Source: Lachnospiraceae bacterium (lineage in GTDB: Bacteria > Bacillota > Clostridia > Lachnospirales > Lachnospiraceae). From it: a stretch of DNA of 33,108 bases. Positions 22,918 through 30,345 of the stretch are shown here, piece after piece; position 1 is the stretch's first letter; each line of letters opens with the position of its first letter. The stretch covers positions 1-33,108 of the forward strand of contig JAILFA010000152.1 of NCBI GenBank assembly GCA_024687125.1. The letters run 5' to 3'. The notes beneath the pieces are model-generated. The model was not told the DNA's origin. It saw nothing but the letters and a program-made list of their open reading frames with translations, and ran no database searches. The position numbers and the translations under genes were made by a program.

Positions 22918-24294
22918 TTATGCCCCGATCGCGGGAAGCGATTTCAGACTCTCTGCCAGTTCCTCATCGGTCGGGATATAATCGCTCATCGTGCCGTTAT
23001 GGAACTGCTCATAAGCGACCATATCAAAGTAGCCGGTTCCGGTAAGACCGAAGACGATAGTCTTCTCTTCGCCCGTCTCACGGCAGCGGATCGCCTCGTC
23101 CATTGCGGTGCGAATGGCATGCGAACTTTCAGGGGCGGGAAGTGTTCCCTCCACACGGGCGAATTCCTCGGCCGCCTTGAACACATCTGTCTGTTTGACA
23201 CTCACGGCCTCCATCAGTCCGTCCGCGTACAGCTGAGACAGAATGGAGCTCATGCCGTGATAGCGCAGACCGCCGGCGTGGTTCGGCGCCGGGATGAAAT
23301 CACAGCCGAGCGTATACATCTTGGCGAGCGGACACACCTTGCCGGTATCGCAGAAATCGTAGGCGTATTTTCCTCTGGTAAAGCTCGGGCAGGAAGCCGG
23401 TTCGACGGCGATGATCCTGTAATCCGCTTCGCCGCGCAGTTTCTCTCCCATGAAGGGTGCGATCAGACCGCCCAGGTTAGATCCGCCGCCTGCGCAGCCG
23501 ATGATGATATCCGGTTTGATCCCGTACTTATCGAGTGCCGTCTTGGTCTCCAGACCGATGATGGACTGATGGAGAAGCACCTGATTCAGCACGCTGCCGA
23601 GCACATAGCGGTATCCCTCGGTCCCGACCGCAACCTCGACAGCCTCCGAGATTGCGCAGCCAAGACTGCCGGTCGTACCCGGATGCTCGGCAAGGATCTT
23701 TCTGCCGACCTGCGTCTCCTCGGAAGGAGAAGGTGTCACGGAAGCGCCGTAAGTGCGCATGACTTCACGGCGGAAGGGCTTCTGCTCATAGGATACCTTG
23801 ACCATAAAGACCTTGCAGTCCAGACCGAAGAACGAACACGCCATGGAAAGCGCCGTCCCCCACTGCCCTGCGCCGGTCTCCGTCGTCACACCCTTCAGGC
23901 CCTGCTTCTTTGCGTAATAGGCCTGTGCGATGGCGGAATTGAGCTTGTGGCTGCCGCTGGTGTTGTTGCCTTCGAATTTATAATAGATCTTGGCAGGTGT
24001 CTGCAGATACTTTTCCAGGAAATAGGCACGCGTCAGCGGTGAAGGCCTGTACATCCGGTAGAAATCAAGGATCTCCCCCGGGATCTCGATATACGGATTC
24101 TCATTGTCCAGTTCCTGTTTGACGAGTTCTTTGCAGAAAACGCCCTCGAGTTCTTCGGGCTTCATCGGCTCCCCTGTCCCGGGATTCAGAAGCGGCGCGG
24201 GCTTGTTCTTCATATCCGCGCGTACGTTATACCAGCTTGTGGGCAGCTCCGACTCCTCGAGATAGATCTTGTAAGGTACTTCTTTTCCGGCCAT
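22918..24294 (-). CDS. trpB: TrpB2-type tryptophan synthase beta chain (stand-alone)
   Basis: The 458-residue PLP enzyme condenses indole with serine or phosphoserine to tryptophan. The PLP lysine is in GSHKLNSA (K117), the catalytic acid region reads ETGAGQWG (139-146), and the phosphate-binding loop is CAGGGSN (267-273). The long N-terminal extension (MAGKEVPYKIYLEESELPTS), the W in place of the usual H after GAGQ, and the size of about 450 residues place it in the TrpB2 branch rather than canonical TrpB1 (about 400). No trpA or other trp gene is near, so it probably salvages free indole. It is the first gene of a unit with apt and rel, downstream of a 97-base leader and an extended -10 promoter. 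Confidence 0.93.
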   Translation of the reverse strand: MAGKEVPYKIYLEESELPTSWYNVRADMKNKPAPLLNPGTGEPMKPEELEGVFCKELVKQELDNENPYIEIPGEILDFYRMYRPSPLTRAYFLEKYLQTPAKIYYKFEGNNTSGSHKLNSAIAQAYYAKKQGLKGVTTETGAGQWGTALSMACSFFGLDCKVFMVKVSYEQKPFRREVMRTYGASVTPSPSEETQVGRKILAEHPGTTGSLGCAISEAVEVAVGTEGYRYVLGSVLNQVLLHQSIIGLETKTALDKYGIKPDIIIGCAGGGSNLGGLIAPFMGEKLRGEADYRIIAVEPASCPSFTRGKYAYDFCDTGKVCPLAKMYTLGCDFIPAPNHAGGLRYHGMSSILSQLYADGLMEAVSVKQTDVFKAAEEFARVEGTLPAPESSHAIRTAMDEAIRCRETGEEKTIVFGLTGTGYFDMVAYEQFHNGTMSDYIPTDEELAESLKSLPAIGA

Positions 24295-24397
24295 ACTGTG
24301 CCTTTCTCCTTTCCTGCTGAAGACAACAATGCATCGATCATCCGGTCAGCGCATAATCTGTCACATATCCGCGGCCTGAGCCGTCGAAAACTTAATT

Positions 24398-24426
24398 ATT
24401 ATATCACGAATCGGAAAAAGAGAAAA
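24398..24426 (-). promoter_or_regulatory. Extended -10 promoter upstream of trpB2-apt-rel
   Basis: Minus-strand TATAAT (24398-24403) is a perfect -10, preceded by TGA so that TG stands in the extended -10 position. The -35 region is only T-rich (TTTTCT at about 17 bases). Transcription would start near 24391, giving a leader of about 97 bases that holds AGGAAAGGAG just before trpB2. No T-box, riboswitch or attenuator was recognised in the leader. Confidence 0.6.
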
Positions 24427-24433
24427 AGGTTTT

Positions 24434-25564
24434 TTAACGGCCGGGGAACCTGCGGGCATGCACAGCGCAGAGGATCCCCCAGACGGCGGCTCCCGCGAGC
24501 ATATACACCGCCATTGCGGCGGCATAAAAGGAGCTATGTACAGAATTGAGGTACAGATAGGTGGGAAGCAGCGTCTGCAGCATCCAGAAATCCTTGATAT
24601 CAAAAAAGACCGGGCTGAAGGTCAGGAGCAGAATGATCATGGCCGGGATCATCGCTCCGACATACTGCGTCTTCCGAAGTAGCTTTCCAAGGATGAGACA
24701 GAAAACCGCACTGCAGAACAGGAACAGCACAAGACGGAGCGCTTCCCGGAACGGATCGGTCAGGACCTGAAGGATGAGACATCCCGCATAATACGCGATC
24801 CCTCCGTTAAACAGAACTACTGCCATCAGATACAGCGCCTGTGCGTCACGCTTCAGGTAAGGAAGATGTTCAAACGCTCCTCTCTGCTCATCACGGACGT
24901 GGTATAAAACAGCCGCAAAACCGGAGATGACCAGCCAGACGGCCATCAGGCCGCGCAGGGGATTCAGCAGATAGTCCGATCCGCCGACCGCCTCGCCGTC
25001 GAGATACTCCCCTTCAAAAAGATTTCCGTCCACCAGCCGGCGCTCATAGATACTGCGCAGTTCCTCTTCCGTCAGATCGATCTCCAGATCGTGCAGGACA
25101 ACCTCCCTGTAGACATCATACAGAAATTCAGGAAAAAGCTGTCCCGCCAGAACCTCACGCGAAAACTGATGAAGGACATTGTCCTCCCGCACAAGGATCC
25201 TGGCAACCGGGAGGATTGCCCGTCCCTCAGCTGCCGACGCGATCTTTTCTCTGAGATCCGCATCCAGGATCCAGGCGGCATCAGCTTTTCCGCCCGTCAC
25301 CATCTCTTCCGCTTCCTCTCTGCTGTCACAGACAATGCAGTATAGAAGTTCTTCTTCGGACACGATCTTTTCGATCACCTCCTGTGCCAGATCATCGGCC
25401 GGTTCCTCCGCATACAGTGCGATCGTCAGCATCCCCTTTTCTTCCGAAGAGAAAAAGCGCATGCCGAGCATGATCAGCGGGAGCGCCAGAAGCACCAGGA
25501 GGTACGACGGTGTCCTGAACAGGCGCTTTTCCGTCAGCGCAAACCGGATCCAGCCCCGTCTCAC
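24434..25564 (-). CDS. ABC-2 type transporter permease, second subunit
   Basis: A 376-residue membrane subunit of an ABC-2 exporter. One transmembrane helix near residues 19-38 (YLLVLLALPLIMLGMRFF) is followed by an extracytoplasmic domain of about 165 residues, rich in Glu and Asp. About five to six hydrophobic helices then span residues 207-370. This topology, a large loop between the first and second helices, is typical of NatB/YhgE-like ABC-2 permeases. The start is GTG overlapping the stop of the preceding permease (GTGA), implying coupled translation and a heterodimeric permease. The substrate is unknown. It is the last gene of the right-hand group; the trpB2 promoter follows directly. 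Confidence 0.8.
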   Translation of the reverse strand: MRRGWIRFALTEKRLFRTPSYLLVLLALPLIMLGMRFFSSEEKGMLTIALYAEEPADDLAQEVIEKIVSEEELLYCIVCDSREEAEEMVTGGKADAAWILDADLREKIASAAEGRAILPVARILVREDNVLHQFSREVLAGQLFPEFLYDVYREVVLHDLEIDLTEEELRSIYERRLVDGNLFEGEYLDGEAVGGSDYLLNPLRGLMAVWLVISGFAAVLYHVRDEQRGAFEHLPYLKRDAQALYLMAVVLFNGGIAYYAGCLILQVLTDPFREALRLVLFLFCSAVFCLILGKLLRKTQYVGAMIPAMIILLLTFSPVFFDIKDFWMLQTLLPTYLYLNSVHSSFYAAAMAVYMLAGAAVWGILCAVHARRFPGR

Positions 25565-26790
25565 AGCGCACCTCCCATGGCGATGGTCCGTCTTCTAATA
25601 TGGACTGACAGAATGATCGACAGAACAGCGTATACAATGATGCCGACAGCCGCTCCCGCGGGCGGGAGATCCTCAACCACCCCGCGCAGATAGGACAGCG
25701 CGACTCCAGTAGGAAGAAGCTGCCCGATAAAACGCAGAGTGGCCGGGAAAAAGCCCGGCGGATAAAAGTATCCGGACAGGTACCCCATGCCGGCAGCCAG
25801 AAAGAACTGCAGCAAAAAGACAGCCACCGGACTCTTCACCGATTCATAGAGGAAGAACTGCAGCGCGGAGGTAAGCAGGAGGACCGGCAGCAGCGCCGGG
25901 AAAAGTTCATAAAAGGCGGGGAATACGATCCCAAGTTTCAGATTTTCCAGAATGCGGATCAGCACCCACAGCGGGATCATCGTACACAGCAGTGTGAGAA
26001 GCAGGTAGACCAGGTATTCGCACAGAACCTGCGCGGCCGCGGAGAGTCCCCGCATACGCATCCATCGCGGCAGAGACGGATTCCTGAGGAGAAAAACGCC
26101 GGCGCTGCTCATTCCGAACAGAAAACAGAAAAACAGAAGGATCGTATGGAAATACCACGAAACCTGATCTTCGCCGTCAGAAAAACCAAGCTCCTCCACC
26201 TCGGTGAGCGCCGTCCGCGTCATCACAAGTCCGGCGAGCTCCAGATACATCTTATCCGAGATCTCCCGAAAGGCGGTGCCATCTGTATGATGACTTATGA
26301 GCAGATCCTGCATGCCGTAAACAGCGGCCTGAGAAGAGATGATGAGTTCGGAAGCCAGACGGGCGAACTGATCGATCAGCAGTGTACCGATCGTCTTCTG
26401 GGAATCTCCGGTAATATAGGTGATCTTTGCATCATTGCGGCCGTAAAGGACGGAATCGAGGAAATCATCGGGGATCACAAAGATCGCGGCGACCTCACCG
26501 CGGCGCAGAGCCTTTTCCGCCTCATCCATGGGCATGGTATCAAAATCCACGACAAACCTGGAATCATCCAGAGACTGCACCGCCTTGATCCCAAAGCCCA
26601 GATAGCTGTCGCCGATATTTCCGACGACAGCGATCCCGTAACGGCTCCTGTTCTCCGAAAAAGGTCCCCTCGTCAGGAACAGCGCGGCCACAAGACCGAG
26701 ACAGAGAAACAGCAGAAGCGAAACCGGCAGAACAACTGCCGAAAGCTTTGCGGTACGTTTGAACTGCGCGTTCAGATAAGCACGGATCAT
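25561..26790 (-). CDS. ABC-2 type transporter permease, first subunit
   Basis: The 409-residue protein starts MIRAYLNAQFKRTAKLSAVV at an ATG overlapping the ATPase stop (ATGA). It has a transmembrane helix at about residues 17-40, an extracytoplasmic domain at about 41-210, and then roughly six membrane helices. The loop contains DSRFVVDFDTMPMDEAEKAL and RGEVAAIFVIPDDF, a pattern recurring in YhgE/Pip-like ABC-2 permeases. The second permease has the same plan, so the two probably pair as half-transporters with the ATPase. An upstream in-frame start (29 codons earlier) lies inside the ATPase gene and is less likely. Substrate unknown. Confidence 0.82.
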   Translation of the reverse strand: MIRAYLNAQFKRTAKLSAVVLPVSLLLFLCLGLVAALFLTRGPFSENRSRYGIAVVGNIGDSYLGFGIKAVQSLDDSRFVVDFDTMPMDEAEKALRRGEVAAIFVIPDDFLDSVLYGRNDAKITYITGDSQKTIGTLLIDQFARLASELIISSQAAVYGMQDLLISHHTDGTAFREISDKMYLELAGLVMTRTALTEVEELGFSDGEDQVSWYFHTILLFFCFLFGMSSAGVFLLRNPSLPRWMRMRGLSAAAQVLCEYLVYLLLTLLCTMIPLWVLIRILENLKLGIVFPAFYELFPALLPVLLLTSALQFFLYESVKSPVAVFLLQFFLAAGMGYLSGYFYPPGFFPATLRFIGQLLPTGVALSYLRGVVEDLPPAGAAVGIIVYAVLSIILSVHIRRRTIAMGGAL

Positions 26791-27440
26791 TCGAGCAGCC
26801 CCGCCAGTTTTTTCGTATCGCCGTCGTACACGTAGGGCATCAGTCTGCCGCCGGAAAGGAGCAGGCACCTGCTGCATCGCTCGATCTCACGGATGTCATG
26901 CGTCACGAGAAGGATCAGCCCCCCATCGTCCAGAAAGCTGTCCATGTAGGCATAGATCCGCTCCTTGCAGGACAGGTCGAGCGCACTGGTCGGTTCATCC
27001 ATATAGAGAGCACGCGGATGAGACGCGACTGCGCAGCCGATGGAAAGGCGTTTCTTCATGCCGCCGCTCATCTTGCGCACCGGTACATTGAGGAATTCCG
27101 GGATCCCGAGGAGCGACAGCACACCACCCTCGAGTTCATTTTTCAGGGACTTTCTGTCATACCATAGCCGCAGATTATCCTGCGCGGAAAGCTCCTCGAT
27201 CAGCGGTGTCCCCTGCGGGATATAACCGGGCAGAATGGAACGCTCGTTTTCCGTGAGCGAAAAGCTTCCTCTTTCTGCCGGCAGGATCCCGGCGAGGATC
27301 GAAAGAAGGGTTGATTTCCCGCTCCCGTTGCCGCCGAGGATCCCGACACATTCTCCTGATCTGGCGCCGAAGGTGACACCGTCAAGAACCCGCTTTTTCC
27401 CGAAGGAACGTCTGAGGTCCTTTACGAAAAGCTCCGGCAT
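26787..27440 (-). CDS. ABC transporter ATP-binding protein
   Basis: A 217-residue ABC ATPase that would power the two ABC-2 permeases encoded after it. Walker A is GGNGSGKST (36-44), the Q-loop Q76, signature MSGGMKKRLSIG (SGG at 125-127), Walker B ALYMDEPTSALD (D148, E149) and the switch histidine H181 in VTHD. All catalytic elements are intact. The ATG at 27440 (MPELFVKDLRRSFG) is chosen because the ABC fold begins there; a longer frame reading back into the previous gene shows only unrelated sequence. The gene is one base downstream of the zinc-ribbon protein and overlaps the first permease by ATGA. It is compact, with little C-terminal extension. Confidence 0.93.
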   Translation of the reverse strand: MPELFVKDLRRSFGKKRVLDGVTFGARSGECVGILGGNGSGKSTLLSILAGILPAERGSFSLTENERSILPGYIPQGTPLIEELSAQDNLRLWYDRKSLKNELEGGVLSLLGIPEFLNVPVRKMSGGMKKRLSIGCAVASHPRALYMDEPTSALDLSCKERIYAYMDSFLDDGGLILLVTHDIREIERCSRCLLLSGGRLMPYVYDGDTKKLAGLLE

Positions 27441-27441
27441 C

Positions 27442-29355
27442 CTAGAAATCCCCGAAATCCGGATCTTCCATCCGATAAAAGATGGAATTGAAATCGGACC
27501 CGCCGACCAGTGAGGCGCACAGATTATACAGCTGCGACACCATGCCGGGGTTCGCGCGGAGACCTTCCACGACCTCATCGGGCAGACCGGCCTCTTCAAA
27601 GGCTTCGATCAGGTCATCCGCGATCTTCTCATCATCCAGGATACGATCGATATCCTCGTTCATGGCGACATCCTCAGGGATCTCCAGACTCCTGGCCTTT
27701 CCGGTCTTCTGTTCGACCCTGACCATAAAGAGCCGTTCATCCCTGTCATTGGCCGTGATCGCGATCATCTGTTCATCGCCCTTGATGTCCATTTCCAGAT
27801 CAAGGTTCGTCTTTGTATAGGAAGCCGTCATGGAGGAGTTCCCCATCAGACGGGTCAGTCCGACGCCGGGTTCAATGTGGATCCTCCCTTTAAGTTCTCC
27901 GCGTGAGATCGCGTTGATGTCGAAATCGCTGGTCTCGATCTCCAGGTACTCCGTTCCGATGACCTTGAGCGCAAACTCTCCTGTCACCTTGCCGCCGTGT
28001 TCTTTGCCGTTTCCGGAAAGAGAGACATTGATCCCGTTCACATCTACGGTTAATTCATACCCGATCTTGCCGCCGCTTCTGGTCAGGTAATCCTTGACTA
28101 CCATCTGCTGGCCCTTTTTGCCGCTGGTCATCTTGGTACCGATCACATCACCGTTGCTCGCAACATAGAGCTTTGCGCTGCCGTTCAGAGCGGCCATCGC
28201 GCTGCTGAGCTCTTCCTTGTTTTCTACTGCCTTCTCCAGGCCCTTAACAAGGGTATCCATCATCTTCTCGTAGATCTCATCGCTGTCCGGGCCATCTTCG
28301 CCGCCAAGTCCTTCGACCTCGCAGAGTCTTCGGAGGACGGATTCCAGTTCCTCATCCTCCTTGATCATATCCAGCATCCTTTCAGCAGCTTCCGTGATCA
28401 CATCCTCGTCGATATCAAATTCCAGGACCGTGCAGTTCTGGCTGATACCCTCCGCGGTCAGCGTGTCGCTGTCCCTGTCGACCTCATCGATGCACTCCGC
28501 GAACACCTTGCCGTAACGCGCGACCAGTTTTTTCACTTCGTCTTTGGTCGGAAGGGCTTCGTAAAGATTTTTCAGATTCTTATATGTCTCCATGGAACGT
28601 TCTATGCCGTACTGTGCATCCGCCTCCACACCGATGAACTCCTCGGTGATCTGCGGGATCTGCATGCAGATCATGTTTTCATCCAGATTCAGGATCGAGA
28701 CAAAGGAAAGAAGATCGACCTCATTGATCGTCAGATCGCCCTCCATGGCTATCCCTTCCTCGGACAGGGTGTTCTGCATATGGACCGTGAAGCTGTCCAG
28801 CCAGCTGAAATACGGATCCTCGCCTTTTTCCGCCAGTTCGAGAAGATCCTTGAAAGCATCCTCCATCTCAAAGGTGACTGTCACATCATGAGACTGCGAA
28901 AAGAGTTTTCCCGACTGGATCCAGGATTCATAGGCATCCGCTATGTCCTCCGCAGCCTTGTCGATCCTGCGGTTCTGTACATAACGGAAATACTTTTCCG
29001 GAGAGTCAAAGGTCCGATGGTAGAAATTGGCGAAAACATCGCGGAAGATGAAGCCAATGACGCCAAGTACGACGACCAGCGCCAGGATCACGATGAGCGC
29101 GATCCGGCCCAGGTGGCTCTTCTTCTTTTTTTCTCCGGGGGTATCCGCGATCTCCGGCGGTACTCCCGGGCTGACCTGCTGATCCGCAGAGGTCTCCGCA
29201 GTCTGTGTGGCCTCCTGTGTCATCGCAGGTTCGGGTGCTGTACCGGCTTCCGGTGTTACGGGTGCCGTCGATGCCTCCCCGCTCAGTTTCTCCCCGCAGT
29301 ACCCGCAGACCATGCTGCCATCGGGTATCTCCTGTCCGCATTTGCTGCAACGCAT
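27442..29355 (-). CDS. Zinc-ribbon single-pass membrane protein with large extracytoplasmic domain
   Basis: The 637-residue protein opens with a zinc ribbon, MRCSKCGQEIPDGSMVCGYC, with ligands C3, C6, C17 and C20. A Pro/Ala/Thr/Glu linker (about 25-75) follows, then a Lys-rich patch and one transmembrane helix at about 85-105. The remaining 530 residues, acidic and mixed alpha/beta, should lie outside the cell; no catalytic motif or known family was recognised. Zinc-ribbon plus one helix plus outer domain is a common plan for Firmicutes sensor or accessory proteins. The stop is one base from the ABC ATPase start, so a working link to the exporter is likely but unproven. GGGAGGAAG lies just upstream of the ATG. 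Confidence 0.8.
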   Translation of the reverse strand: MRCSKCGQEIPDGSMVCGYCGEKLSGEASTAPVTPEAGTAPEPAMTQEATQTAETSADQQVSPGVPPEIADTPGEKKKKSHLGRIALIVILALVVVLGVIGFIFRDVFANFYHRTFDSPEKYFRYVQNRRIDKAAEDIADAYESWIQSGKLFSQSHDVTVTFEMEDAFKDLLELAEKGEDPYFSWLDSFTVHMQNTLSEEGIAMEGDLTINEVDLLSFVSILNLDENMICMQIPQITEEFIGVEADAQYGIERSMETYKNLKNLYEALPTKDEVKKLVARYGKVFAECIDEVDRDSDTLTAEGISQNCTVLEFDIDEDVITEAAERMLDMIKEDEELESVLRRLCEVEGLGGEDGPDSDEIYEKMMDTLVKGLEKAVENKEELSSAMAALNGSAKLYVASNGDVIGTKMTSGKKGQQMVVKDYLTRSGGKIGYELTVDVNGINVSLSGNGKEHGGKVTGEFALKVIGTEYLEIETSDFDINAISRGELKGRIHIEPGVGLTRLMGNSSMTASYTKTNLDLEMDIKGDEQMIAITANDRDERLFMVRVEQKTGKARSLEIPEDVAMNEDIDRILDDEKIADDLIEAFEEAGLPDEVVEGLRANPGMVSQLYNLCASLVGGSDFNSIFYRMEDPDFGDF

Positions 29356-29388
29356 TTCTTCTTCCTCCCTTGTTCTAAGATATGCAGT

Positions 29389-30339
29389 CTATAACAGTGC
29401 CAGTTGTTTTCCGATAAAAATGAATACAAACATCGTCAGGATACAGAATCCTGTCGTAAATACCACAAGATCCGCCGCCAGTTCCCCGTTGCTCCCCATC
29501 TGCTGCGCCATCGGAAAAGACGAAACCGCCGTGGGCGCCCCGGAAAAGATCAGGACAGGTGCCAGCATCTCATCGCGGAATCCGAGAAGTACTGCGATCC
29601 CGGTGGCGGCCAGCGGAAACAGGATCAGTTTGGCTGTTACCGAGAGCGTGATCTGCTTCCTGAAAACCCGCACACTGCCCAGCACAAAGGAGCCGCCCAG
29701 CGCGACCAGGGAAAGAGGTGTCGCCACCCTGCCCAGATCGGTCGATGCTTTCATGACCGCTTCCGGAAGCGGGACAGAAAGCAGGTTCATGACGATCCCC
29801 AGAACGGATGCGACGATCAGCGGATTGGTCAGGATCCCTCTCACCATCTTGAGCGGATCGGGCTTTCCGCCGCGGAAAAACTCCAGCGTGATCACAGCCA
29901 GCACGTTGTAGACAGGTACCAGGATTCCCACGAGCAGTGACGTGGGGCCCACCCTGTCCTCGCCGCACAGCGAGATCGCGACCGGGAGACCGAACAGTGC
30001 GAAATTGCTGCGAAAGATCGCCTGGATCATCGCGCCGCGGTTTGCGTTGTCTCTCTCGACCCGCGGGATCAGCAGCATGGCCGCCAGAAACACGCACAGC
30101 ACGGTAATGACGGAAAAAACGACCAGCTTCGCGTCAAACGCTTCCGCAAGCGTTGTCCCGTAAATGTTGTTGAACAGATAGATCGGCAGGAAAACACGAA
30201 AGCACAGACTGTTCACCGCTCCCAGCGTATCCTTTTTCAAAAGGCCGATCCGCCTGAGGAACACCCCCAGCAGAATGCAGAGGAACAAGGGGGCAACAAC
30301 ATTAAAGGACAGCAGCAGATTTTCCGCGTATCCGTTCAT
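29389..30339 (-). CDS. AEC (auxin efflux carrier) family transporter
   Basis: A 316-residue polytopic membrane protein with about ten hydrophobic segments in two similar halves. It opens NVVAPLFLCILLGVFLRRIG and contains LCFRVFLPIYLFNNI, both typical of bacterial AEC-family carriers. Family members move organic anions such as malate, malonate or lactate, or amino acids; this one cannot be assigned a substrate. Its ATG is six bases after the esterase-GH43 stop. AAGGCGG is directly before it, so the carrier may handle acids released by that enzyme (for example acetate or hydroxycinnamate), which is only inference. The zinc-ribbon gene follows after 33 bases. Confidence 0.88.
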   Translation of the reverse strand: MNGYAENLLLSFNVVAPLFLCILLGVFLRRIGLLKKDTLGAVNSLCFRVFLPIYLFNNIYGTTLAEAFDAKLVVFSVITVLCVFLAAMLLIPRVERDNANRGAMIQAIFRSNFALFGLPVAISLCGEDRVGPTSLLVGILVPVYNVLAVITLEFFRGGKPDPLKMVRGILTNPLIVASVLGIVMNLLSVPLPEAVMKASTDLGRVATPLSLVALGGSFVLGSVRVFRKQITLSVTAKLILFPLAATGIAVLLGFRDEMLAPVLIFSGAPTAVSSFPMAQQMGSNGELAADLVVFTTGFCILTMFVFIFIGKQLALL

Positions 30340-30345
30340 TCCGCC

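Noticed and set aside
24295-24397. Possible T-box or tryptophan riboswitch-like leader before trpB2
   Set aside because: The leader is under 100 bases, and no T-box core sequence, specifier stem or terminator/antiterminator pair was seen.
24407-24433. A-run/T-run after the last permease gene as a terminator
   Set aside because: AAAAAACCTTTTT could only form a stem with a two-base loop, so it is not a credible hairpin; readthrough or a different end cannot be excluded.
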